From positions 300,863 through 364,862 of the forward strand of contig JAUNHV010000001.1 in assembly GCA_030523725.1 (NCBI GenBank): a stretch of DNA of 64,000 nucleotides, written 5' to 3'. Origin of the DNA: Synergistaceae bacterium (GTDB lineage: Bacteria; Synergistota; Synergistia; Synergistales; Synergistaceae). The notes below the pieces were generated by a model, which searched no databases, was not told the DNA's origin, and worked only from the letters and a program-made list of their open reading frames with translations. Each line of letters begins with the position of its first letter. Position 1 is the first letter of the stretch. This document shows, in pieces, positions 50,552 to 60,224 of the stretch. The position numbers and the translations under genes were made by a program.

Positions 50552-50581
50552 TTGCTTATTATGGGTGTTTTAGGCTATAAT
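50552..50581 (+). promoter_or_regulatory. Promoter of the methylmalonyl-CoA operon
   Basis: TTGCTT (50552-50557) and TATAAT (50576-50581) are 18 bases apart, 38 bases before the mutase start. I see no riboswitch-like fold in the short leader. Confidence 0.65.
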
Positions 50582-50618
50582 CCTTGTTTGGATGTTTGCG
50601 TGAATTGGAGGACACAAC

Positions 50619-52298
50619 ATGTTAGACTCAAAAGAGCTAGAACAAATAAGAGAACAAAAACAACACTACGACGAACAAGTTGAAAAATCTATTTCAAAAT
50701 TCCCTGAAAGAAGTGAAAACTTCACAACAAGCGGTGGAATACCATTAAAAAGAATTTATACTCCAGAGGATATCCAGGATGAAAATTATGCTGTTTCATT
50801 AGCTTTTCCTGGCACTTATCCCTACACGAGGGGCGTCCAACCAACAATGTATCGTGGACGTTTTTGGACAATGCGACAATATGCCGGTTTTGCGACTGCA
50901 GAAGATTCTAACAAGCGTTATCGCTATTTATTGAGTCAGGGAACTACAGGACTTTCAGTTGCCTTTGACCTTCCAACTCAAATAGGCTACGACTCTGATG
51001 ACCCTATGGCTATTGGTGAATGTGGCAAGGTCGGAGTTGCAATAGATTCATTGGCTGATGCAGAAATTTTGTTCAACGAAATTCCACTTAACAAAGTTTC
51101 AACTTCTATGACAATAAATGCACCAGCGTCAATTCTTCTATCAATGTATATTGCTGTTGCAGAAAAAAATGGAATTTCTATGGATAAGCTCTCAGGCACG
51201 ATTCAAAATGATATTTTGAAAGAATATATAGCACGAGGCACATATATTTTTCCACCAAAACCTTCAATGAGGCTAATCACAGATATTTTTGATTTCTGCA
51301 GCAGAAACATTCCAAAATGGAATACAATTTCTATTTCAGGATATCACATTCGTGAGGCAGGCTCAACAGCTATACAAGAAGTCGCCTTTACCCTCGCTGA
51401 TGGTATAGCTTACATTGAAGCAGCAATCAAAACAGGGCAAGATCCAAATATCTTTGGGAAACGTTTGTCATTTTTCTTCAATTCCCACAATGACTTCCTT
51501 GAAGAGATTGCAAAATTCCGTGCAGCACGACGCCTCTGGGCAAAAATAATGAAAGAAAGATTTGGTGTAACTGATCCAAAGGCACAAATGCTTCGCTTCC
51601 ACACTCAAACAGCTGGATGCACCTTGACTGCTCAGCAGGCAGAAAACAACATCGTCCGCGTAGCAATGCAAACCATGGCGGCAGTTTGTGGCGGCACACA
51701 GTCTCTACACACCAACAGCCTAGACGAAGCATTAGCGTTACCTACGGACAAGAGTGTTCGTATTGCTTTAAGAACACAGCAGATTGTTGCCTATGAATCT
51801 GGGATAACAAACGTTGTTGACCCATTTGCTGGTAGTTACGTTATTGAAAAATTAACCAATGAAATTGAAGAAGCTGCTGTAAAATACATCAATAAAATTG
51901 ATGAGCTAGGCGGTATGATTTCAGCTATAGAGCAAGGATATCCACAGAAACAAATTCAAGATTCTGCCTATGATTATCAAAAATCAATCGAGAGTGGAGA
52001 ACGTATAATCGTTGGTGTAAATAAATTCCAAATAGATGAAGACCTTAGAGAAAGAAAATTGTTGAAGGTCGACGCGTCTGTTGGTCAAAACCAAATAAAG
52101 AAACTCCATGCTATGAAAGAGGCAAGAGATAATGTCGCTGTGAAAGAAAAACTATCGAAAGTCAAGGAAGCAGCACAGGGAAATGAAAACCTTATGCCTG
52201 CAATATTAGATGCTGTTCGTGTATATGCCACAGAGGGAGAAATTTGCAATGTGCTCCGCAGCGTCTTTGGTGAATACAAAGAAAATGTAGTGCTATAA
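50619..52298 (+). CDS. Methylmalonyl-CoA mutase, large (catalytic) subunit
   Basis: This subunit interconverts succinyl-CoA and (R)-methylmalonyl-CoA using adenosylcobalamin. The 559-residue product is the TIM-barrel half without the B12 domain, which is the separate next gene, the split form common in archaea and some Firmicutes. Visible motifs are [57 protein letters not shown] and [24 protein letters not shown] precedes ATG 50619. It opens an operon that continues with the B12 subunit, epimerase and decarboxylase. Confidence 0.96.
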   Translation: MLDSKELEQIREQKQHYDEQVEKSISKFPERSENFTTSGGIPLKRIYTPEDIQDENYAVSLAFPGTYPYTRGVQPTMYRGRFWTMRQYAGFATAEDSNKRYRYLLSQGTTGLSVAFDLPTQIGYDSDDPMAIGECGKVGVAIDSLADAEILFNEIPLNKVSTSMTINAPASILLSMYIAVAEKNGISMDKLSGTIQNDILKEYIARGTYIFPPKPSMRLITDIFDFCSRNIPKWNTISISGYHIREAGSTAIQEVAFTLADGIAYIEAAIKTGQDPNIFGKRLSFFFNSHNDFLEEIAKFRAARRLWAKIMKERFGVTDPKAQMLRFHTQTAGCTLTAQQAENNIVRVAMQTMAAVCGGTQSLHTNSLDEALALPTDKSVRIALRTQQIVAYESGITNVVDPFAGSYVIEKLTNEIEEAAVKYINKIDELGGMISAIEQGYPQKQIQDSAYDYQKSIESGERIIVGVNKFQIDEDLRERKLLKVDASVGQNQIKKLHAMKEARDNVAVKEKLSKVKEAAQGNENLMPAILDAVRVYATEGEICNVLRSVFGEYKENVVL

Positions 52299-52311
52299 CG
52301 GAGGAAAGAAA

Positions 52312-52722
52312 ATGGACAGAAAAATCAGAGTTGTTGTAGCAAAGCCAGGACTTGATGGCCATGACAGAGGTGCTAAAGTAGTTGCCCGTGCATTGCGTGA
52401 TGCAGGCATGGAAGTTATTTATACGGGACTTAGACAGTCACCAGAGCAAATTGTAAAAACTGCATTACAGGAAGATGCAGATGCAATTGGTCTCAGCATC
52501 CTTTCCGGTGCTCATGAATATTATTTCAAAACTGTCATTGATATTTTAAAGCAGAATAATGCAGACGATATTATTGTCTTTGGTGGTGGCGTTATCCCAG
52601 AAGATGACATTCCAACATTAAAATCCTTAGGTGCTGGAGCTATCTTTTGTCCAGGCACAAACACGCAGGAAACAATTTCTTGGCTAAAGGAAGCTGTTGC
52701 CAAAAAGAGAAGTATGGAATAA
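52312..52722 (+). CDS. Methylmalonyl-CoA mutase, B12-binding subunit
   Basis: A 136-residue cobalamin-binding domain. The B12 motif DxHxxG is LDGHDRGAK near residue 14, with later [11 protein letters not shown] and [11 protein letters not shown] motifs for the lower axial base and nucleotide tail. It completes the mutase with the preceding subunit, 13 bases upstream. The MeaB/ArgK GTPase that usually protects the mutase is not in this operon and must be elsewhere if present. Confidence 0.96.
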   Translation: MDRKIRVVVAKPGLDGHDRGAKVVARALRDAGMEVIYTGLRQSPEQIVKTALQEDADAIGLSILSGAHEYYFKTVIDILKQNNADDIIVFGGGVIPEDDIPTLKSLGAGAIFCPGTNTQETISWLKEAVAKKRSME

Positions 52723-52736
52723 GTGAGGATAGCATA

Positions 52737-53141
52737 ATGACACTAAAAAACATTGACCATATTGGAATTGCTGTAAAAAGTATCGATGAAGCTCTAAAAT
52801 TTTGGGAAGGCTCCCTCGGAATTAAATGCCATGGGACAGAAGAAGTCGCTGAACAAAAGGTCAAAACGGCATTCCTGCCAGTTGATGATACAGAATTTGA
52901 GCTTTTACAGGGAACATCCGAAGATAGCCCAATTACCAAATTCATAGAGAAAAAGGGCGAAGGGCTACAGCATATAGCAATCAGAGTTGACAACATAGAA
53001 GAAGCATTAAAGGAACTAAAAGAAAAGGGCGTTCGCCTAATAGACGAAACACCGCGATATGGAGCTGGCGGAGCAAAAATTGCATTTATACATCCCAAGG
53101 CTTCTGGTGGAGTTTTATTAGAGCTTTGCCAACGCGATTAA
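52737..53141 (+). CDS. mce: Methylmalonyl-CoA epimerase
   Basis: It converts (R)- to (S)-methylmalonyl-CoA, joining mutase to decarboxylase. The 134-residue product starts at ATG 52737 (GTGAGGAT upstream). It is a VOC-fold enzyme with two half-repeats. Metal ligands are visible as His in NIDHIGIAV, His in LQHIAIRV and Glu in [18 protein letters not shown] is a family phrase. Confidence 0.95.
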   Translation: MTLKNIDHIGIAVKSIDEALKFWEGSLGIKCHGTEEVAEQKVKTAFLPVDDTEFELLQGTSEDSPITKFIEKKGEGLQHIAIRVDNIEEALKELKEKGVRLIDETPRYGAGGAKIAFIHPKASGGVLLELCQRD

Positions 53142-53170
53142 AATATTTTATGAGAGGTAGTGACATACTA

Positions 53171-54730
53171 ATGGCAGAAAAAACTATTGACGAGCTTTGC
53201 AATGAACTTCTTACAAAAAGAGAAAAAGCTCACCAAGGTGGCGGTGAAAAAAATATTGAAAAGCAACATGCAAAGGGCAAATTAACCGCCAGAGAACGCA
53301 TAAATATGCTTCTCGATGAGGGAAGTTTTATTGAGCTTGATGAATTTGTCGAGCACCGTTGCACAAATTTTGGAATGGATAAATCTTCTTTCCTTGGCGA
53401 TGGCGTTGTAACAGGATACGGAACTATTGATGGCAGAGTTGTGTATGTATATAGCCAAGACTTTACTGTAACTGGCGGTTCACTTGGCGAAATGCACGCG
53501 GCAAAAATCTGCAAGGTTCAGGATTTAGCCTTGGCAAACGGATGTCCTTGCATTGGCATTAATGATTCAGGTGGTGCTAGAATTCAGGAAGCAGTAGATG
53601 CTTTGTCCGGATACGGAAACATATTTTTCCGCAACGTGAAGGCTTCTGGAATTGTACCTCAGCTTTCCATTATTGCTGGTCCTTGTGCTGGTGGTGCTGT
53701 GTATAGCCCTGCACTAACAGATTTTATTTTTATGGTTGATAAAATTGGCATAATGCACATAACAGGACCTCAAGTAATAAAATCTGTCACTGGTGAGGAA
53801 GTAACCTCAGAGCAAATAGGTGGTGCAAGAGCCCATAACACAACAAGTGGATGTGCTCACTTCTTTTCAAAAACAGAACAAGAATGTTATGACAAGGTAA
53901 GAGAGGTTTTGTCCTACCTGCCTTCAAACAACATGGAAGAAACACCATTTATAAACACCGAAGATGATCCACTTCGTCAAGACAATTCATTAAGACAAAT
54001 TGTTCCAACCCACAGCAATCAGTCTTATGATGTGCGTGATGTAATCCGTCGCGTGGTTGACAACGGAGATTTCTGCGAAGTGCAGGAACTCTATGCAAGA
54101 AACATTGTAACTGGATTTGCCAGAGTTGGTGGCAGGACAATTGGTATAATTGCTAATCAGGCAAATTATATGGCTGGCTGCCTTGATATAGATGCTTCTG
54201 ATAAGGCTTCTCGCCACATCCGCATTTGTGACGCTTTCAATATTCCTATTGTAACCTTTGAAGACGTTCCTGGGTATTTACCAGGACTGAAGCAGGAAAT
54301 GGGGGGAATTATTCGTCACGGTGCAAAACTCCTATATGCTTACAGCGAAGCAACTGTTCCCAAAATTACAATCGTGCTACGCAAGGCATATGGAGGCTCA
54401 TATCTTGGTATGTGCTCAAAAGACCTAGGTGCTGATGTCGTGATTGCCTGGCCACAAGCGCAGATTGCAGTAATGGGGGCTGAAGGTGCAGCAAACATTA
54501 TATTCCGCAAGGAAATTGAAACCGCGGAAAACCCAACATTAAAAAGAGAAGAAAAAATTGAGGAATACCGCGATAACTTCGCCAATCCATACAAGGCAGC
54601 ACAAAGAGGATATGTTGACTACGTTATTCTACCGGAAGAAACACGCCCAGTGCTTTATAAGGCTTTAATCATGATAGAAACAAAATCCGAGCTTCGCCCG
54701 AAGCGTAAACACGGCATCATGCCTAACTAA
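53171..54730 (+). CDS. mmdA: Methylmalonyl-CoA decarboxylase alpha subunit (carboxyltransferase)
   Basis: MmdA moves the carboxyl group from (S)-methylmalonyl-CoA to biotin on the gamma subunit, releasing propionyl-CoA. The 519-residue product starts at ATG 53171; a longer in-frame start at 53126 lies inside the epimerase gene. It belongs to the carboxyltransferase (PccB) family: KLTARERINMLLDEGSFIELDEFVEH, GDGVVTGYGTIDGR, INDSGGARIQEAVDALSGYG, GPCAGGAVYSPALTDF and VTFEDVPGYLPG are visible. Spacing to the ribosome binding site (GAGAGG) is a little long. Confidence 0.96.
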   Translation: MAEKTIDELCNELLTKREKAHQGGGEKNIEKQHAKGKLTARERINMLLDEGSFIELDEFVEHRCTNFGMDKSSFLGDGVVTGYGTIDGRVVYVYSQDFTVTGGSLGEMHAAKICKVQDLALANGCPCIGINDSGGARIQEAVDALSGYGNIFFRNVKASGIVPQLSIIAGPCAGGAVYSPALTDFIFMVDKIGIMHITGPQVIKSVTGEEVTSEQIGGARAHNTTSGCAHFFSKTEQECYDKVREVLSYLPSNNMEETPFINTEDDPLRQDNSLRQIVPTHSNQSYDVRDVIRRVVDNGDFCEVQELYARNIVTGFARVGGRTIGIIANQANYMAGCLDIDASDKASRHIRICDAFNIPIVTFEDVPGYLPGLKQEMGGIIRHGAKLLYAYSEATVPKITIVLRKAYGGSYLGMCSKDLGADVVIAWPQAQIAVMGAEGAANIIFRKEIETAENPTLKREEKIEEYRDNFANPYKAAQRGYVDYVILPEETRPVLYKALIMIETKSELRPKRKHGIMPN

Positions 54731-54748
54731 TCTAGTGAGGAAACACAG

Positions 54749-55129
54749 ATGGAATTTATAGGCTTAAAGGGCGGACTGATTATGTCTGGCATCGCTTTTT
54801 CAATTGTGTTTATAGTTATAATTGCCCTCATGTTTATTATGATGGCATCAAGCACCATTGCAAAATCGTTTGCCAAGAAAAAAAAGCCCCAATTACAAGA
54901 AGAAACTACCACAGCCGCTAAACCTACAACTATTACGGCAAATAATGCGGATTCTGACGCAGCTAATGATGACATTATTGCTGCTATTGTTGGAGCAGTT
55001 ATGGCTTCTGCTGGAACAAATATGCGTATATGTTCCATAAAAGAGGCAAAGCAAGGACTCACTCGTCTTCCCTCTGCTTCTGTATGGAAGATAGCAGCTC
55101 GCACAATGAATCACGAAAATTGTTTCTAA
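54749..55129 (+). CDS. mmdD: Methylmalonyl-CoA decarboxylase delta subunit (OadG-like)
   Basis: A 126-residue OadG-like subunit. One membrane helix (about residues 8-31) is followed by a charged segment, a Thr/Ala-rich linker, and a C-terminal helix (DDIIAAIVGAVMAS) that assembles the complex. It ends with VWKIAARTMNH, as in other Mmd delta/OadG proteins. It lies between mmdA and the biotin carrier gene, the usual order. Confidence 0.9.
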   Translation: MEFIGLKGGLIMSGIAFSIVFIVIIALMFIMMASSTIAKSFAKKKKPQLQEETTTAAKPTTITANNADSDAANDDIIAAIVGAVMASAGTNMRICSIKEAKQGLTRLPSASVWKIAARTMNHENCF

Positions 55130-55151
55130 TTTCAATTAAGGAGAGAATAAA

Positions 55152-55556
55152 ATGTTAAAAAATTACAAAGTCACAGTTAACGGAAAAACATATGATGTTC
55201 AAGTGGAAGAATTAAATGCACAAAACAGTGCTCCACAGGTGGCACAACCAACAGTAACACCAGCTCAACCTACAGTTGCTACCCATACTCCACAACCACA
55301 AAAGACAGATGCACCTGTCGCCCCAGTTGCTTCTCCCGCAAATGGCGTAAATGTTGAAGCTCCAATGCCAGGAAAGATACTGAAAATTAAAGTAGAAAAA
55401 GGCGATACAGTTACAGAAGGACAACAAGTCTTGGTACTTGAGGCCATGAAAATGGAAAACGAAATATTTACAACTACGTCTGGTAAGGTTGCAAAAATCT
55501 GTGTAAAAGAGGGAGATAACGTTGCAACCGGTGACGTGCTAATGGTCATTGCATAA
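55152..55556 (+). CDS. mmdC: Methylmalonyl-CoA decarboxylase gamma subunit (biotin carrier)
   Basis: A 134-residue biotin carrier. The short N-terminal strand region (YKVTVNGKTYDVQVEEL) is followed by an Ala/Pro/Thr linker (about 23-60) and the biotinyl domain (about 62-134) with the biotin Lys in EAMKMEN. AAGGAGAG precedes the ATG. Its stop overlaps mmdB by one base. Confidence 0.96.
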   Translation: MLKNYKVTVNGKTYDVQVEELNAQNSAPQVAQPTVTPAQPTVATHTPQPQKTDAPVAPVASPANGVNVEAPMPGKILKIKVEKGDTVTEGQQVLVLEAMKMENEIFTTTSGKVAKICVKEGDNVATGDVLMVIA

Positions 55557-56710
55557 TGATTGGTGAAATGAATCTAGCTACTCTATTAGCTAAATATCTA
55601 TTAGCGTTAAAGGGCGTGCTTGAACAATCTGGATTTTTTGCTTTAACCTACGGCAACATCATAATGCTTCTTGTTGCACTTATCCTTCTTTATCTCGCTA
55701 TTGCTAAGGATTTTGAGCCATTATTGCTTATGCCAATTGCTTTTGGCTGTGTTCTTGTTAATCTTCCACTTTCTGGGATAGTTGACCCAGGCGGTTTCCT
55801 ATATTTCGTCAAATTTGGAATTGACCATGAGCTTTACCCAGTAATAATTTTTATGGGAATAGGGGCAATGACAGACTTTGGTCCACTCCTTGCAAATCCT
55901 ATAACCTTCCTTTTGGGGGCAGCTGCACAGCTGGGGGTTTTTGTAGCAGTAATTGGTGCAATGGCAATGGGCTTTACCATACAAGAGGCTGCTGGAATTG
56001 GAATTATCGGTGGTGCTGATGGTCCAACGGCAATCTACCTCTGTGCAAAATTGGCTAAACATATTTTGCCAGCGGTTGCAGTTGCAGCATACAGCTATAT
56101 GTCACTGGTTCCACTCATTCAGCCACCTGTGATAAGGCTTTTCACTTCAAAAAAAGACAGAGGAATAAAAATGGAGCAGCTTCGGACTGTTTCACGAACG
56201 GAGAAAATCTTGTTCCCTATTATTTGCACAATTGCATGTGGACTTATACTCCCTGCGTCTGTTCCCTTAATAGGGATGTTGATGTTTGGTAATTTACTGC
56301 GTGAAAGTGGAGTAACTAACCGCCTTAGCAGTGCTGCCCAGAATGAAATTATGAACGCAACAACTATATTCCTTTCAATCTCTGTTGGTGCCACAATGAG
56401 AGCAGACACTTTTTTGACGACAGCAACAATTAAAATTGTTTGCCTTGGCTTGGTGGCATTTGCCGCTTCAACAATTGGTGGATGCTTGCTTGGTCAAGTG
56501 TTAAAAATCTGCACTGGCGGAAAAATAAACCCAGTTATTGGTGCAGCAGGCGTCTCCGCTGTTCCTATGGCAGCAAGAGTCTGCCAAAAGGTAGTTTCAA
56601 AAGAGTATCCAGGAAGTTTTGTCCTTATGCACGCAATGGGTCCAAATGTTTCTGGAGTTATCGGCACAGCAGTCGCCGCAGGAGCAATGCTCACACTGCT
56701 TACAAAGTAA
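55556..56710 (+). CDS. mmdB: Methylmalonyl-CoA decarboxylase beta subunit (sodium pump)
   Basis: The membrane subunit that decarboxylates carboxybiotin and pumps sodium out. The 384-residue protein has about nine membrane segments. Family motifs are visible: LLLMPIAFGCVLVNLP, FMGIGAMTDFGPLLANP (with the sodium-linked Asp), GIIGGADGPTAIYL, and SPALLIGT-like C-terminal phrasing (HAMGPNVSGVIGTAVAAG). It is the last gene of the operon. No terminator is seen; an IS-like end starts 17 bases after the stop. Confidence 0.96.
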   Translation: MIGEMNLATLLAKYLLALKGVLEQSGFFALTYGNIIMLLVALILLYLAIAKDFEPLLLMPIAFGCVLVNLPLSGIVDPGGFLYFVKFGIDHELYPVIIFMGIGAMTDFGPLLANPITFLLGAAAQLGVFVAVIGAMAMGFTIQEAAGIGIIGGADGPTAIYLCAKLAKHILPAVAVAAYSYMSLVPLIQPPVIRLFTSKKDRGIKMEQLRTVSRTEKILFPIICTIACGLILPASVPLIGMLMFGNLLRESGVTNRLSSAAQNEIMNATTIFLSISVGATMRADTFLTTATIKIVCLGLVAFAASTIGGCLLGQVLKICTGGKINPVIGAAGVSAVPMAARVCQKVVSKEYPGSFVLMHAMGPNVSGVIGTAVAAGAMLTLLTK

Positions 56711-56727
56711 AAAACGTTAGGTTATAT

Positions 56728-56781
56728 GTACTCTCTTTTCAATAGGTTATTTATTAATCCCACACTTTTCCATGATGAACC
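56728..56781 (+). repeat. IS-like terminal repeat, copy A (solo end)
   Basis: A 54-base segment whose reverse complement matches 63946-64000 with about 51 of 55 positions identical. It ends TGATGAACC, which reads GGTTCATCA from the other side, like an IS inverted repeat. It sits right after mmdB, leaving no room for a transposase on the inner side, so it is a solo end or relic. Confidence 0.75.
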
Positions 56782-56951
56782 TTTTTTATTGGACGAGGTT
56801 ACGAGGTTATTGACACCTAGCATCAGTGTAAAGTGCTTGAGTGTTATACCCTAATCACAACTAATTCGGAAATTTTACCAGTCCTAGTGAATGTCATATC
56901 AAACTGGATAGGCTTCTTGTAAATATAAAGAGCCCCCTAAGACAAGATAAC

Positions 56952-56985
56952 AATGAGCGACTAGTCATTTGACTAGTCGCTCATT
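56952..56985. terminator. Perfect hairpin downstream of hisD
   Basis: Two perfect 16-base arms (AATGAGCGACTAGTCA and its complement) with a tiny loop lie 13 bases after the hisD stop (minus). There is no real T-run, so it may be a processing hairpin or a weak terminator. The rest of 56782-56951 shows no coding frame. Confidence 0.5.
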
Positions 56986-56997
56986 CTATATCATAAA

Positions 56998-58266
56998 TTA
57001 TTTTCTCTTGAACGCCGCAAGAGCGTGGGCGGAAAGTCCTTCCGCTTCTGCCATCTTTTGAGCTAACGGGACAAGAGCTTTTGAACCATCGCGCGTAATG
57101 TGCTGAAAAGTGCAAACTTTCAAGAAATTCATAACGGAAAGCCCACCAGTGTAGCGTGCAACACCCATTGTCGGCAAGGTGTGATTTGTTCCTGCAACAT
57201 AATCACCAAAGACCTCTGCACTTCCGGTGCCAACAAACAATGAGCCATAATTAGTCAAACGAGTCATCAGATCATATTCCAATTCCGAATTTTTAACTTG
57301 AATTTCCAAATGCTCCGGTGCAATTTCGTTTGACATTTCACAAGCTTCTTTAAGCGAATCTGTAATAAAAATTTTGCCATTGTTTTGCCATGATACACTC
57401 GCAATGTCTCTCGTAGGGAGTTCTTTTAGCGCTTTTTGCACAGCCTCTTCAACATCTTTTGCAAGCTTTTCACTCGTTGTTAGCAAAATGCCAGATGCGT
57501 CTAGATCGTGCTCTGACTGTGCCAAGAGGTCTGCTGCAATAATCTCCGCCTCTCCACTTTCATCCGCAATGACAAGCACTTCAGACGGACCGGCAAGAAA
57601 ATCTATACCAACTTTTCCGAAGACCTGTTTTTTTGCTTCCGTTACAAATTTGTTTCCGGGACCGACTATCATATCAACTGGCTTTATTGTCTCTGTTCCA
57701 CAAGCAACAGCTGCAACCGCCTGTGCCCCACCAATAGCATAAATTTCATCACACCCAGCAAGCCAAAGAGCAGCGAGCGTTGTTTCATGTGGCAAAGATG
57801 TTCCTGCAACAGGGGGAACTGTCGCAATAATTCTTTTAACCCCGGCAACCTTTGCAGGGATAACGAGCATCAAGGCTGTGGAAAAAAGCGGATGATTACC
57901 ACCAGGAACATAGCAAGAACAAGAATTAACAGGAATTACTGAGTGACCAAGGAAAACTCCGTCAACTACCTCTGTTTCACCAAGTGGCCACAAACTGTCA
58001 CGCTGAAGCTCCGCAAACTTTTGAATATTCTCTGCTGCTTTCGTAATCGCAAATTTCAAATCTTCTTCCAAATTATCATAGCATTTTTTTGCAATTTCAT
58101 TTGGAACAAGGAAATTTGTATCCGCCTTGCCACCAAACTTTGCATTGAGCTCCGCAACCGCCTTATCTCCCCCACTACGCACATTAGCAATTATCTCACT
58201 AACTGTTTGAGCAACTCTGGGATCTTGTGTGTAATTTTTTTCTTGTGCGTTTTTGTAAATTTTCAT
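56998..58266 (-). CDS. hisD: Histidinol dehydrogenase
   Basis: HisD performs the last two steps of histidine synthesis, histidinol to histidine with two NAD+. The 422-residue product starts at ATG 58266 with AAGGAG upstream. Motifs include RSGGDKAVAELNAKFGG, YVPGGNHPLFSTALMLVIPAKVAG, GGAQAVAAVACGTETI, VGPGNKFVTEAKKQVFG, LAGPSEVLVIAD, AQSEHDLDA and APEHLEIQ, giving the zinc and active-site His and Glu. It is 10 bases downstream of argH. No other histidine gene is nearby. Confidence 0.95.
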   Translation of the reverse strand: MKIYKNAQEKNYTQDPRVAQTVSEIIANVRSGGDKAVAELNAKFGGKADTNFLVPNEIAKKCYDNLEEDLKFAITKAAENIQKFAELQRDSLWPLGETEVVDGVFLGHSVIPVNSCSCYVPGGNHPLFSTALMLVIPAKVAGVKRIIATVPPVAGTSLPHETTLAALWLAGCDEIYAIGGAQAVAAVACGTETIKPVDMIVGPGNKFVTEAKKQVFGKVGIDFLAGPSEVLVIADESGEAEIIAADLLAQSEHDLDASGILLTTSEKLAKDVEEAVQKALKELPTRDIASVSWQNNGKIFITDSLKEACEMSNEIAPEHLEIQVKNSELEYDLMTRLTNYGSLFVGTGSAEVFGDYVAGTNHTLPTMGVARYTGGLSVMNFLKVCTFQHITRDGSKALVPLAQKMAEAEGLSAHALAAFKRK

Positions 58267-58276
58267 TTCTAACTCC

Positions 58277-59689
58277 TTATAACTGCCATAACCTCTCTGC
58301 ATACTCTCCGCAGACTTTATTAAATTGTGCAAGTTTTTCGTTTATAACTTCCAGCTGTCGTGTTACTTCGCTAGGTGCTGTGCCACCGTAGGTTTTTCTT
58401 CTTTCTGCAGAAACACGTGGCGTCAAGAGTGGCAAGAGGTCTTCCTTCACCTGAGGAATTAATGCCTGCCATTCTGTCAATGAAAGCGAAGTCATAGACC
58501 TTTTGTTATCTACGCACCATTTCACCGCTCCACCGACAAGAGCGTGCGCATTTCTGAATGGCACTCCCTGTAACACTAAATACTCCGCAACGTCTGTTGC
58601 CAGTATAAGCCCATCTGCAAAACCTTTGTTTGCTTTCTCTTCATCTACTTCAACACGGGACAGTAGCGGTGGCAAAACGGAGAAAATTCCCTGCAAACAA
58701 TCAAGAGTGCGGAACAGGCTACGTTTGTCGTCCTGCAAGTCACGGTTGTATGTCATAGGAATTCCTTTTGTCATTATGAGTAGATCAACAAGAGCCCCTG
58801 TCAACTGACCGGATTTTCCACGCAAGAGCTCAAGCACATCTGGATTTTTCTTTTGTGGCATGATGGAACTACCTGTGCAAAAAGCATCTGGCAATTTTAC
58901 CCAACCGAATTCCGTTGTAAAATAAATAATTAAATCTTCACAAAGACGGCTAACGTGACACCCAAAGACAGAGGCAAAATAAAGAATATCTATAAAGTGG
59001 TCACGGGACGCAACGCTATCCATACTGTTTTCTGTTGGTGCAGCAAAGCCAAGATCGGCAGCAGAAAATTTTCTGTCTAGTGGCAAGGTGCTACCAGCCA
59101 AGGCACCAGAACCGAGTGGACATTCATCAAGAGCATCTAACACAAATTCCAATCTTTTTGCATCGCGCAAAAATGCGTTTATATGTGCACACCAAAATTG
59201 CCCCATAGAAATTGGCTGAGCCTGCTGCAAGTGTGTATAACCTGGAACAATTACATTCTTGTGTTCTTCTGCTTTCTTTGCAAGCACTTCAATAAGGTTA
59301 TCAAGCTGAGCAGCAATACTGAGCATTTCTTTTCTCAAATATAGCTTCATTGTCGTTGCAACCTGGTCATTTCTTGAACGCCCCATGTGGAGCCTTGCAC
59401 CGGTTGCGCCACACTTTTCCGTCAAACGACTTTCAATATTCATGTGGACATCTTCAAGCTCTTTTGAAGGAATGAAATCACTATTACGAATTTCTGTGGC
59501 AATCTCACGCAGATTTTTTTCTATTATTTCTGCTTCATTTTGTGGCAAAAGCCTCGTATGTGCAAGCATTCTCACATGGGCAATGCTTCCACGAATGTCT
59601 GCCTCTGCCAGTCTCCAGTCTAAATCTAGCGACTGTGTGAAATCCACAACATTTTTATCCGTTGCTTCTTTAAATCTTCCTTTCCACAT
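58277..59689 (-). CDS. argH: Argininosuccinate lyase
   Basis: ArgH splits argininosuccinate to arginine and fumarate. The 470-residue product starts at ATG 59689, nine bases after AAGGAAG; an in-frame ATG lies further up at 59713. Motifs are WKGRFKEATDKNVVDFTQSLDLDWRLAEADIRGSIAHVRML, HMGRSRNDQVATTMKLYLR, GYTHLQQAQPISMGQFW, and the lyase signature GSSIMPQKKNPD. It is paired with hisD rather than with argG, so the two amino-acid genes form a mixed operon. The small membrane gene at 59704 lies just upstream on the same strand. Confidence 0.95.
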   Translation of the reverse strand: MWKGRFKEATDKNVVDFTQSLDLDWRLAEADIRGSIAHVRMLAHTRLLPQNEAEIIEKNLREIATEIRNSDFIPSKELEDVHMNIESRLTEKCGATGARLHMGRSRNDQVATTMKLYLRKEMLSIAAQLDNLIEVLAKKAEEHKNVIVPGYTHLQQAQPISMGQFWCAHINAFLRDAKRLEFVLDALDECPLGSGALAGSTLPLDRKFSAADLGFAAPTENSMDSVASRDHFIDILYFASVFGCHVSRLCEDLIIYFTTEFGWVKLPDAFCTGSSIMPQKKNPDVLELLRGKSGQLTGALVDLLIMTKGIPMTYNRDLQDDKRSLFRTLDCLQGIFSVLPPLLSRVEVDEEKANKGFADGLILATDVAEYLVLQGVPFRNAHALVGGAVKWCVDNKRSMTSLSLTEWQALIPQVKEDLLPLLTPRVSAERRKTYGGTAPSEVTRQLEVINEKLAQFNKVCGEYAERLWQL

Positions 59690-59703
59690 TTCTTTACACT
59701 TCC

Positions 59704-59994
59704 TTACATACAAACTTCTCTGTATAAATTTTTACTAATCAAATAATGTTTTGAAAATTCGTCTGCTGGAACATACCCATCTGACAACAAAGAACGAATA
59801 TAAATACCATTGTAAAAAAAACATAGGATAAAATTTCCAAAAGTACATGTTAGACTTGCAAGAATTAAATCCAAACAAAACCAAAGAATGTCACTACGAA
59901 GAAGTGGCACAAAAAATCCAAAGAAAAACATTGTCCACGAAAATCCAACAGGACAAACACGAACAACTCCGTTTTTCACTAAATTTATCTCCAT
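59704..59994 (-). CDS. Small membrane protein; stand-alone copy of the island's two-TM domain
   Basis: A 96-residue protein that matches the first 90 residues of the TM-FHA protein at 26006-26671, including CPVGFSWTMFFFGF and LCFFYNGIYIRSL, but ends before any FHA domain. The DNA is also similar by eye (roughly 80% over 120 bases at the 5' end). Two or three membrane segments are predicted. It resembles DUF2628-type domains; function unknown. It precedes argH with 14 bases between. Confidence 0.8.
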   Translation of the reverse strand: MEINLVKNGVVRVCPVGFSWTMFFFGFFVPLLRSDILWFCLDLILASLTCTFGNFILCFFYNGIYIRSLLSDGYVPADEFSKHYLISKNLYREVCM

Positions 59995-60111
59995 AACTCT
60001 ATTCCTTTCTCAAAATTAGCAACAAGCGCATTATAACACAAAAAATAATAATTTCTCAGCAATATTAATCGATAGCCTCTTACTCCTTTTCAGATTGACA
60101 ACACACTTACC

Positions 60112-60192
60112 CCCAATATTCTCCCAATATTCCCACAATGTGAAAACTTGACAATTTTTGCTTTTTGTATACAATTTTAATATAATATTGGG
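60112..60192 (+). promoter_or_regulatory. Promoter with three CCCAATATT sites
   Basis: TTGACA (60148-60153) and TACAAT (60170-60175) are 16 bases apart. The 9-mer CCCAATATT occurs as two direct copies upstream (60112-60120 and 60123-60131) and once inverted downstream (60184-60192). The sites bracket the promoter as an operator would. Confidence 0.6.
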
Positions 60193-60224
60193 TGTAACCT
60201 TAATCTAGATGGAGGTTTAGTAGC

